Assembly (NCBI GenBank): GCA_948470475.1
Contig: OX419338.1
Span: 32,331,882-32,395,881, forward strand
Length of the DNA stretch: 64,000 nt
Origin: Galaxea fascicularis
Lineage: Eukaryota; Cnidaria; Anthozoa; Scleractinia; Euphylliidae
Reading direction: 5' to 3'
Part shown: positions 22,299 to 32,074 of the stretch, piece after piece
Layout: the number at the start of each line of letters is the position of its first letter
How positions within the stretch are numbered: the stretch's first letter is position 1
The notes under the pieces: model-generated
What the model was told of the DNA's origin: nothing
The model's database searches: none
The model's input: only the letters and a program-made list of their open reading frames with translations
Program-made: the position numbers and the translations under genes

Positions 22299-23394
22299 GG
22301 GGCCGACCATTTAACTCTTGAGGGAGGGGGTGGGTGATTTTGAAAAAAAATTTCCTGCAAGCGCTTGGTGGAAGAAAAAAATTGCATGCAGCACAAATGA
22401 AATAGAAAAAAAATTCTTGCACTGCTGCGAGCAAGAAAAAAAATGTTGCAAAGCTGTTTCAGTCATCATTCCTCGGGGGCCGTTTACAATTCTCAGTAAA
22501 ACTGCAACCATTCCGGATAATCTGCAAACCAGCGAGCCACTCTGGTTAGCCTATTAAAAAAACACATTGATTGGCCTAAATGACACTCTGGTTAGCCTAA
22601 ATGTAGTCTCATTCGCAGCCGTTTTTTGGGCTGTCACGCAACGCTTTGGGGGAAGCGTTGCGTGACAGCCCAAAAAACGGCTGCGAAGGAGACTAGCCTA
22701 AATGTCACACTGGTTGGCCTACAGTTAGCTTAGGTAGCTTGCGAATTGCCCTTATAATGGGATAAGGGATTTCTCGCTTACTCGGTTCACATGGCTTCAA
22801 GTCATAGGAGTCATGCAAGCCATTACGGTTAGCCTAAATTACACATTTGCTAGTCTAGTTAGCACTACAGTTAGCCTACAGTTCCTTAGGTAGCTTGCGG
22901 TTATTGGGATTCTAGCAGTAAGTACCATGCTATGAGCATTTCTGAACTGCTTTTTGCTATTTTTAGCTATTTTTTTAATTAAGAAGCTAACCATTTTCAA
23001 ATTTACCTCTGGAGCATCACTTTATAACATAAGAATATTGTTATTAGGTAATATTAAATGACTCTAAAGAATGATATTCCGAAAACATAGATGATGTAGC
23101 TATACAAGAATGATTTTGTACAGCTTACAACATTTTAAGGCTTTGCAGCTCCATATTAGAACTATTACTGCAATAACCACAATGTAAATGTAAATACATT
23201 CTGTAAATGTAAACACGATACCTTTTTGAGGAAAAAAAAATCCTGCAAAGAAATGAGGAGAGAAAAAAAATATCCTGCAGAGCATTTAGGAGAGAAAAAA
23301 ATATCCTGCCCACCAGGTTGCTAGAAAAAAAAAACTTGCTGACCAGAAATCACCCACCCCCCCCCCCCCCCTCAAAAGTTAAATGGTCGGCCCC
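22299..23394. mobile_element. Harbinger-like MITE, 1096 bp
   Basis: Inverted ends GGGGCCGACCATTTAACT and its inverse (23375-23394) are flanked by TTA on both sides (22296-22298 and 23395-23397). G-rich and C-rich runs lie just inside the ends. It carries a nested hairpin at 22606-22693 and has no transposase frame. Confidence 0.75.
22606..22693. mobile_element. 88-bp hairpin MITE with TA target duplication
   Basis: Almost perfect arms begin GTCTCATTCGCAGCCG and pair over about 40 bases around a short G-rich loop. TA flanks both sides. It belongs with the hairpin at 32162-32246, which has closely similar ends. Confidence 0.8.
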
Positions 23395-23544
23395 TTAGGA
23401 CTACACTTACCCGGACGATCGTACACCACTTTATTATGAAATTACCTAATACAGGACATGTGTAAAGCTGTAGTTCATGCGGTAATTTTATTTTGGGAGT
23501 CACTTTAGGTAGCTCCGACCGGTGCGCTGTAATGTATGATATGT

Positions 23545-23885
23545 GAATAATGTATATGAAAGAAATCATATGTGAACTACGGATATGAAATCAAATGAAG
23601 ATCGTCGCAGTTATGAACGCAATTATATGCAATTGCGTAAAGAAGCCTGAAAAAAATTCAATTTGGGTTCACGGGAACATATGAACCCAAATTGACCAGC
23701 TCCCACCGTCACTAGCTTCACAGCTCAGTTGGTAGAGCATCGCATCGGAATCCACCGGAATCGCGAGGTCACGGGTTCAAGCCCCGTTGAAATCCTGAAC
23801 TTTTTTCAGGCTTCTTTACGCAATTATAAAAATTGCGATCACAACTGCGACGATCATTCTTCATTTAATTTGAATGAATGCCCGG
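23545..23885 (+). mobile_element. Palindromic SINE with tRNA-like core, 341 bp
   Basis: A 13-bp direct repeat (ATGTATGATATGT) at 23532-23544 and 23886-23898 bounds the insert. Copy II (near 58755) shows the uninterrupted site with one copy of the repeat. The arms contain GAAGCCTGAAAAAAATTCAA and the inverse TTTTTTCAGGCTTCTTTACG, enclosing the tRNA-like block at 23714-23796. A related element without the tRNA block is at 16324-16533. Confidence 0.8.
23714..23796 (+). pseudogene. tRNA-like sequence inside the SINE
   Basis: AGCTCAGTTGGTAGAGCA matches the D arm and A box, and ACGGGTTCAAGCCCCGT forms the T arm and B box. The anticodon arm is disturbed: CGGAATC occurs twice, separated by CAC, so no normal 7-base loop forms. 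It therefore looks like a tRNA relic and not a working tRNA gene. Confidence 0.6.
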
Positions 23886-24429
23886 ATGTATGATATGTCC
23901 AACATGCTACAGCAACTGCTTTATTCAAATTCGCCCTCCGTGTGTTGTCAGACTACACTTGCAGTGATGAATAGAATCTATTTGTTTTACTGTTTCAGTT
24001 GGCTATGACTCATTTGTTTTACAGTTAGCTATGACTCATAGCGTCATTCGAGCGTTTCATACTCTAGTCACAAACTCGCCTATGCGTTGTCTAGACCAAT
24101 CAAAACGCGAGGTTCAGACCGTCCATTGTATAATTAACAGATAGACGCCATTAGGCTGTGCGCGAGCTCTCTGATAACGCACAGATGCTGTCAAAACGTG
24201 GTAAGAGCGAAGAAGTACTCTGCGAGCCGCAAGCGAGTAGTAGTGTGACTGATGCCCTTAGCACGTTTCGACGTCCTCCGTGCGTGAACACTGCCAAGCA
24301 AAATTGTTTTAATACATCAGCTAAAAATTATTTGTTCCAAGACGTCACTCACAAATTCCTCCACACAAATCAAAAGTGAGGTTTACACGTTGCATAGCAT
24401 TGTGTAAAATTAACATCAAACTAGCATCA

Positions 24430-24853
24430 AAACATCAACTAACATCAAACTATTTTCCGTTTTTTACCAAGGACCTAAATTTTACAACTCCTTGAGTACC
24501 GAAATCGTCAACTCGTCCTCTTCTGCCTCCTTTTGAAAAAGCACTTAAGGCGTTTTTCTGTACTAACTGCTGGTAGTTTTCATATAAATGTGTTTAAGTA
24601 TTAACTTTTTTGCAGCTTTTTTTTTCGTATCGTATCCTTCTGTTTGACATTGTAATTGTATGTAATTCTAATTGTAATTGTATCCGTCGTCATGTTCTTA
24701 TCTTCTTTTTCGATTTCATCTTGTAAAACAATAACTGAGGAGACCTAATTAATATAAGCTTCATAGTTTCCTTTAGGTCTCCTCGCCATTGTTAAATCTA
24801 TTCTGTCTATTTTTTTATTATTTTTCATTTTATTTGTGGTATGGCAAAATAGA

Positions 24854-24892
<39 letters not shown>

Positions 24893-24893
24893 A
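24430..24893 (+). mobile_element. 3' end of a LINE, 5'-truncated
   Basis: The first 60 or so bases encode GPKFYNSLSTEIVNSSSSAS, which resembles the common C-terminus of CR1/L2-type LINE ORF2 proteins. About 300 bases of 3' untranslated sequence and an (AATA)n tail at 24856-24893 follow. The matching place in copy II (60345) lacks it, so it is an insertion in copy I. Confidence 0.55.
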
Positions 24894-26118
24894 CAATAAT
24901 AACAACAACATCTGTTTATATCGCGCAAATTTCATACGCGCCTTGGCAATATAATGTTACTGATATTTACATTCATGACTGGGATTAAAATGCTAAAATG
25001 CAAAATACAATGCCAAAAAATGAATTCAGAAAAAAGGACGTTTTTAATTATTAAAGAAAAGTCTTGAGATTGTCCTGAAAGTTTTACAATCATATTAAAA
25101 TTGTCATTGAAAGATCTGCATATTAAAGGCATAAAATCACTGCCCCCTCCTTGATAAGTACCGCACTTCAGCAACTTTTGGAACTTGTTGTCTATGTACT
25201 TTCTTGGGTCAAGCTGATATCTTACAACAATCAACGCTCGGAGAGCTGCAATTTGAGTTTTTGTTTAGTGGTATACCTTATGTGTACTAAACAAGCGAAT
25301 TTTTTTTTTCACTTTGGACACTTCTCAGTTCTTTCAGTGACCTCTGCATCCGTTAATTATTGGTGTCATTTATAGCATACCCCAGAAAATACGTTCAAAG
25401 TTCTCATTTTACAAAAATTAGCATTTCCCTCGGACAGTAAAGGGTAAGAATAATCTTAAAATAAATCCTAAATGAGGTAAACCAATGCAGCTCTATGAGT
25501 TGGGCAGAAACATGTCAGAAACTTGGGGCTCTATAGAGTAATCGTGCAACAGAGTTCTGAACTCGTTTTAACTTCGTTGTAAGACTACTTTCTAATCCGT
25601 ATTTTGAAAGAAAAAAGCAGCCTTGCAAGTCTTTGTTATATGTTGTTTCATACTAAACAGGTAAAGTCGACAGTCCGGGCAAACCAGGTTACAAGGTTTC
25701 TTATGGCAGCCTCGCTAGGACTCGGAAATCTTAAGAATCGCCAATAGTTAAACTTTCAATGTATGCTTTCTGCAACTGCGCCTCAGTACCAATCAACATA
25801 TATAACAGGACCGTAGCTAGCATAAGGCAAGACGAGGCAATTCCCTCGTCTTGGTTTTGGCCTTTGTTTTGGGCACCAGCATCGCCCAGCAATAAAAAAG
25901 TGAACTTCTACACTTGCCCAAGATTGACTTTTCTGAAGAAAAAAAATGCCACGGAAAATGCTTAAAAGAGCATTTCTGGCCTCTAGATTTCAAACAGACC
26001 CCCCTAGCAGCTCGCGCCTTCGGTGCTGGAAACTTGCCTCGTTTGGTTCTGAAGTCTGGCTACGGCTCTATATAAATAAGGGTTTTTATCGTCATTAATC
26101 ATTAACTTGTTCCTAATC
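24894..26118. other. Unique part of duplication copy I, no gene
   Basis: This part matches copy II at about 90% or better by eye. The junction near 25600 (TTTTGAAAGAAAAAAGC) is the empty site for the LINE inserted at 61073-63378. No gene is supported. Confidence 0.6.
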
Positions 26119-26530
26119 ATCTAGTCCCGTTTATTGTGGCTGCATCTTGAGAAGCTTGGTCATTGGGTCGAATAGCGAGATAGAGCTGTGTGTCTGTCGT
26201 CTACATAGCAATGTGCTGTGGGTAGATGGTTGCTGACGATGATGAATAATTCACTCGCATAGATGGTAAACAACAAAGGACCCAAACAGGATCCCTGCAG
26301 TACACCATACTCTAACATAAACTTACCCGATTTCTCATTGTCGATAACAACATAGTTGGAATCGACCCGACAGCCGTACGATCGCAACCAAGCCCACGTA
26401 CTGTCACGGAAAACAACCTTACATTTAAGACGGTGAAGTAGAACGCCACATGTGGTCTACAGTATCAAACGCCGCACTGAGGTCCAGAAAGACTGTAGCT
26501 CAGGAAAGAGGAAGCACTGAAAAATCCATT
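26119..26530 (-). pseudogene. Reverse transcriptase fragment of a non-LTR retrotransposon
   Basis: On the minus strand the sequence shows FLDLSAAFDTVDH (motif A, near 26480-26510), LQGSCLGPLLFTIYASELF (motif B) and a damaged YVDD motif C, then IRPNDQASQDAATI. These match the CR1/L2/Jockey-like palm domain. Frame changes between A and B and missing flanks show that it is dead. The right end of the window begins another copy of the same fragment. Confidence 0.8.
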
Positions 26531-26893
26531 GTTTCTAAGGCACGCTTTGTTTGAACACTAGAATTCGGGGGGGAGCAGAAAGAGTGTTTTGGTGACACAT
26601 TCCATATCAACGTAAAATTTTCCTAACTTTGTAACTTTTTCCCAAATTTATGCAGCAAACTGTCACCACAAGGTCAGTCTCCTTAATAGACATCGCCTAT
26701 ACAGGAGACTGACCGATTCTCCGTTCGTGTCGGTCGAATTTATCTACGGCGACTGTTGCTGGTGATTTGAAGCGGAACTCCGCTTCCTTGAGATTTTATT
26801 GGCGCTTTAAACGAAGAATACTTCGATGTCGTGTCACCCTTCTTCCCTTGACAGTTAAAACTCGGGTTAAGAAAAATCATGGCATTGCGTTTA

Positions 26894-27010
26894 GGGACGC
26901 ACCATTAGAAAAGTGATTTTTTTTCACCTACCTTCCCTTGCATAATTTTATTTGTAATCCCTTCCCCCCCCCCCCCCCCACCGCCCATCACTTTTCTAAT
27001 GGTCCGTCCC
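26894..27010. mobile_element. Short MITE, 117 bp
   Basis: Ends GGGACGCACCATTAGAAAAG and the inverse CTTTTCTAATGGTCCGTCCC pair with one or two mismatches. TTTA is present on both sides. A run of about 17 C lies inside the right arm. Confidence 0.75.
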
Positions 27011-27014
27011 TTTA

Positions 27015-28460
27015 ATAGACGTGCAGGAAAGTGACAGGCAATAGTAGAGGGAAGGTAGGAAGGCTTTAGTTGGCTAGAATACGAAGATTTCCACCGCTAT
27101 TCGGTTCCTTCCTTCGGTTCCGGAAATGAAATAATGTCACACTCTACGATTGGGCTGCCTATGGAGCTGGAGGTGTAATATGTTTTCAGAAAGCAGTTAA
27201 AACTAGGAAAAAGTCTTTGTAATGGCGCGCTCGAAAGCCTGAACCATATATCCGGCACATGGACGATAGAAATTGGCGGGAACGCGACTATATATATGTC
27301 ATCGTGTATTCTTAACCGTTACAACGGTATGCTGATTGTGTTTCCTATTGTGTATGCACTGTATTGTTGTCTTACCACTCGACATTAAAAGTCTTGAAAT
27401 GCATGCAATTGGTCTCAATATGTGGAATCGAATTAACCAAAATAATCAAACATCAAATATTTAAGTCATGTTCCAATGTAGGCTTTCTTTTCTTATCACG
27501 TATCATGGGTGATCAGAAATACACTTGCTTCCCCTTCATACACGGCAACAGATGTCCTCTATTTGTAAGTATGCCCGGTGTAAACACAAGAGAGCTGGCA
27601 AGATGTATTCAATTCAGAGAAGAAATAAGACATAAGAACTTTCCCTTCAAGATAAATGCGACATAACTTTGCATAAAAATAGATGTACAACCCCACAGGT
27701 GACTGAACCTTTTCTTACTCGCATGTCTACAAAACCAGGCACTAGTCTACTGGTACCATGTGAATAACCGATGTGGTAGTCATCAAGTTTTGGTGTCTGT
27801 TGAAAAAAAGAGTCAGTCAATGCTTGGCAATTTGACTGAGAAAACTAACGGTTTGTAAACGGTGAACATGGCTATAATGGCTGACATATAAATCTTAACT
27901 TTTTCAAGAGTCAAAAGTAGCCGTGGAGCTAACAGAAGATAAGTTTCAAATACTGCTGTTGAAATAAAAGTCGTGGAAACTTTTCCCAAAAGTCCAGATC
28001 CAAATGTTATCGAACACTGATGAGGATTCTGTCCCTGGTTACGCAAAGCAAACGACTTGGTTCTGTAAAACTATCTTTTATCTTTATTCAATACCAAATG
28101 TTCTCAAACAAAATTTTGTTAAACGATCAAGCTATTTCCACAACTAACAAAATACAAGTTTTACGACGAGATAAATGATTTGCCGCAATATACAACAGTT
28201 TCTTGTAAAATTCATTAATTATTCATGAGGGTGCAAACCAATCCCAGCACAGTATTCAGCTCACATGTACACAACTGTAAACCCCAATACAAATCAACAG
28301 TAGAATTAACTTTTGATACAGGTTTCTACTGATTAAAATGAATAACAAAATGGACATATTTTCTTCATAGAATTTAATTTTACAGGTTAAAACAGAACAT
28401 ACAAAAAAAAAATGAGATGAAATATTGCATTCAATTTAATGTATTCATTTCACAAGCAGG
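27015..28460. other. Intergenic, no feature seen
   Basis: AT-rich sequence downstream of the NLR gene. Short frames on both strands show no recognisable motifs or codon pattern. Confidence 0.4.
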
Positions 28461-28524
28461 ATAAAATATTCGCGTCCGTTCTGTATGGACGTTTACAATG
28501 GCTCGTCTATCGGCTCGCCATTGT

Positions 28525-28560
<36 letters not shown>
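28461..28560. repeat. Inverted repeat (hairpin), about 100 bp
   Basis: The arms carry GTATGGACGTTTACAATGG and the inverse CCATTGTAAACGCCCATAC, and outside them ATAAAATATT and ATATTTTAT. It is probably a small MITE. Confidence 0.7.
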
Positions 28561-28564
<4 letters not shown>

Positions 28565-28846
28565 TACATAAAAGGCTTCATTACAAAAGCTTTTGTTTAA
28601 CTTGTAACTTACTCTTATGTTAAAGATATTTTCAGTGTTTACAGATTTTTGACTAGATAATAATGTTAAGCTAGCGTCGAAACGCCGTCGTATTTTGGCC
28701 TCTTAAATGATCTTAAACTGTTTTTTAGCAATGCTTTTTTGCATTTTTTTTAAATAGATCAAACGCATAACGAAAGTACCAAAATTACATAGTAATAATT
28801 TATACAGTATAAAGGTGCAACTAAAGTGTCCTCTGCAGGCAATTTA

Positions 28847-29110
28847 CTGCGGTTTTCAATAACATGCGAACTCTGAGGTTCAAAAGTTGCCTTAACAATT
28901 ACGTTTTTCGCTGCCGTCAATCATAATTAACGAACCTTGAAATTCAGAAACACACAAAACGGATCGAAATCCACCAATCACCAATCACAAACCATGACCT
29001 TTTGAACTCGTTGAAGTAAACTTCTGTTTCCTATGCGGTCCGCTAAGATGATTGACGGCAGCGAAAAGCGCAAACGTCAGTTAGCTTTCGCATGTTATTG
29101 AAAACCGCAG
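28847..29110. mobile_element. MITE with TA target duplication, 264 bp
   Basis: Perfect ends CTGCGGTTTTCAATAACATG and the inverse at 29091-29110 are flanked by TA. Inside are further inverted stretches (CGCTGCCGTCAATCAT and inverse). It has no coding frame. It lies about 280 bases past the stop codon of the NLR gene, so it may sit in its 3' untranslated region. Confidence 0.75.
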
Positions 29111-29393
29111 TAAAGAGATCTATCTTTAAACTTGTATCTTGTTTTGGTTTTGTTTGTTTTTTTGGTGTCCTTCGAAGTTCGAAATTTAAGTGCAAAAAAC
29201 AAAAACAAAAATAAAAGAAACATCTCACAAGGACAAAGCACTTGTGTCGTTCAGTGCGTTTTGTTGATGAAATGCTTTTAATTTGTTTGAACAGCAACCT
29301 CTTTTACGACATTTTGGGTGGGCACTTCCAAGCGATCGGACTACGAACACTGTATAAACTGGTTTTTAATCCTAAATCCTAAATCCAAATTAG

Positions 29394-32074
29394 TCAGGGT
29401 GGAAAAAGGGAAGTATAAGCACCATCAGCACCAATACTGTTCCAATCCAAATCCAAATTAGTCAGGGTGGAGTTTACTTTGAGAGCCTGGGAAAGGGAAG
29501 TAGCACCCTCAGCACCAATACTGTTCCCACCCAAACGCAACTTAGTCAGGGTGGAGTTTACTTTGAGAGCCTGGGAAAGGGAAGTAGCACCCTCATCACC
29601 AATACTGTTTTCATGCAAATCCAAATTACTCAGGGTGGAGTTTACTTTGAGAGCCTGGGAAAGGGAAGTAGCACCCTCATCACCAATACTGTTTTCATGC
29701 AAATCCAAATTAGTCAGGGTGGAGTTTGCTGTGAGAGCCTGGGAAAGGGAAGTAGCACCCTCATCACCAATACTGTTAACAAACAAATCCAAATTAGTCA
29801 GGGTGGAGTTTACTGTGAGAGCCTGGGAAAGGGAAGTAGCACCCCCAGCACCAATACTGTTACTACCCAAATGCAAATTAGTCAGGGTGGAGTTTGCTTT
29901 GAGAGCCTGGGAAAGGGAAGTAGCACCCCCAGCACCAATACTGTTACTAACCAAATCCAAATTATTCAGGGTGGAGTTTGCTGTGAGAGCCTGGGAAAGG
30001 GAAGTAGCACCCTCATTACCAATACTGTTACTACCCAAATCCAAATTAGTCAGGGTGGAGTTTGCTGTGAGAGCCTGGGAAAGGGAAGTAGCACCCTCAT
30101 CACCAATACTGTTAACAAACAAATTCAAATTAGTCAGGGTGGAGTTTACTGTGAGAGCCTGGGAAAGGGAAGTAGCACCCCCAGCACCAATACTGTTCCA
30201 ACTCAAATTCAAATTAGTCAGGGTGGAGTTTACTTTGAGAGCCTGGGAAAGGGAAGTAGCACCCCCATCACCAATACTGTTCAAACTCAAATTCAAATTA
30301 GTCAGGGTGGAGTTTACTTTGAGAGCCTGGGAAAGGGAAGTAGCACCCTCATCACCAATACTGTTCAAACTCATATTCAAATTAGTCAGGGTGGAGTTTA
30401 CTTTGAGAGCCTGGGAAAGGGAAGTAGCACCCTCATCACCAATACTGTTCAAACTCATATTCAAATTAGTCAGGGTGGAGTTTACTTTGAGAGCCTGGGA
30501 AAGGGCAGTTGCACCCTCAGCACCAATACTGTTAAAATGCAAATTAGTCAGGGTAGAGTTTACGGCGAGAACCTCAGAGAGAAGACGAAAGTTTAAACTA
30601 AAACGCACTTTTAGAGTGTTACGTTGAAAGTAATTGTTGAAGGTATCAATTAACTTCGTCTTAAGGTTTTCTTTATACTTTGTGCATTCTGAAATAAACA
30701 TTAAAACAAATGACAAAGCATCAGAGTCGGCAATCAATGACGCTACTCTACTCACAACAGATACAGTTGTTTCCTGACAAAAGGAGGCTGCAATTCCACT
30801 CATGAACAGAAAAACTTGTTCCAGTTGTTTGAAGTATCTGCCATCAGATATTAGGTAATGGAGATCTTCGTCGCTGATTTGAAAAGCAAGATAAAAACCA
30901 GAAAAAAACTCTTGGAAGCTGCGGTGGAGAAAGCCAAAACGATGACAGGGTTTCCTCTTGCTGCCACCATGTTGAACTGACAGGAATCCAAACTTGATTA
31001 AGAGACTGGAAGCAGTGTAGTCGAATTCATGCTCTTCGAAGTAGGACTGTCCCCCACAATAAGCCTTAAAAGCCATTCTTCCCAAATGAATCAGTTGTTC
31101 CTTGTACTTTTCAACCAGGTCTTCAGTGCTACTTGATATTCCGTTCTTGTTCTCGTATCTTCTCAAAACACATAGGACAATTTCGATGTACAGTTCAGCT
31201 CGCTTTGTGGGAAGTGAGCCTTCAAAATCCTCATGAAGAATGCAGAGTAAAGCTGTGTGAAGGGGATTTTTGGTGAGTTGTTCTAAGTCTACATCACCGG
31301 CTTCCGAAAAAAGCCATTCAAGTCTACGATATGGCCAAATGTTTGTTATCAGTTTCTCAGCCAAGTGTTCCTGCGTTCGAAAGTACTTTCGTATGAAACT
31401 GCGTGCATCTTCTTCTTTAAACCCTACAATCTCCCAAAGTGTGTCACATTGTCGTCTTACTTGTTTTCCAGCTTCGTGACGAGATGAAAGAACAATGTAA
31501 CAATCAGGTAAATCTCGGCGTTCAACGAGTTTAAAGCAAACTGCTAGATTATCGGGAAGCGCCTCATCCAATCCATCAATAACTAACAGAACTTTGGATT
31601 GATTTTCTTGAATGAATTGGAAGAAAACCTCTTTATCTTCTTCTTGAATATCGTCAGGAAGAATTTGGTCATCAGTTGCTTCCCGGATGTTATGCGATGC
31701 TATATCCCGGCACTTTAGAAGGAGTAGCACCTCAATCTTTGGGAAAGACTCGTCCCATTTACACTGTTTGGTTGCCCAGTCATAAGCCAGCTTTTGACAG
31801 TAGGTCGTTTTTCCCATACCTGGCTCACCTTCGATCAGCACGACCCTCGGCTTTTCGCATTCAGTATGCGCTCTAAAGATAGCTGTCATGTTGGTGATTT
31901 CGTCAGTAAGGTTTCCTCGTTCCTTTGCTTTACCAACGATCTTCAATCGGGTGAAAAGACTGTTTAAATGGAAACTAAAATCTTCACACCAAGGAACTGG
32001 CAAAAGGCGTTCTTCAGTTTTTTCGTAGATTTGTCGGATCCTTTCAATAACATGGGTTACACGTGACGCGTCTT
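29394..32074 (-). CDS. PNP-NACHT-LRR exon 5 (NACHT and LRR)
   Basis: A TTTTTTCAG acceptor starts a single 2681-nt exon carrying the whole NACHT module and the LRR array. The stop follows a broken 14th repeat (NSIGADGAYTSLFPP). Placing both modules on one exon is common for expanded NLR families. Confidence 0.95.

Larger units (their letters stand above)
22062..26160. repeat. Dispersed duplication, copy I
   Basis: Blocks of this region match 58535-64000 in the same order and strand: 22062-22190, 23443-23545, 24080-24410, 24893-25630 and 25630-26160. Copy I is interrupted by sequence absent from copy II (about 22195-23440, 23545-23885 and about 24412-24892). The unit contains no intact gene, and part of a degraded minus-strand LINE forms its right end. 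Confidence 0.85.

Noticed and set aside
29442..30533. Regularly spaced repeats resembling a CRISPR array
   Set aside because: The units are contiguous coding LRRs without spacers, inside a spliced eukaryotic gene.
29467..30627. Two long plus-strand frames (386 and 327 codons) made of repeated motifs
   Set aside because: They are antisense shadows of the 84-bp LRR repeats. A repeat with a length divisible by three keeps any stop-free frame open. There is no independent codon or domain support.
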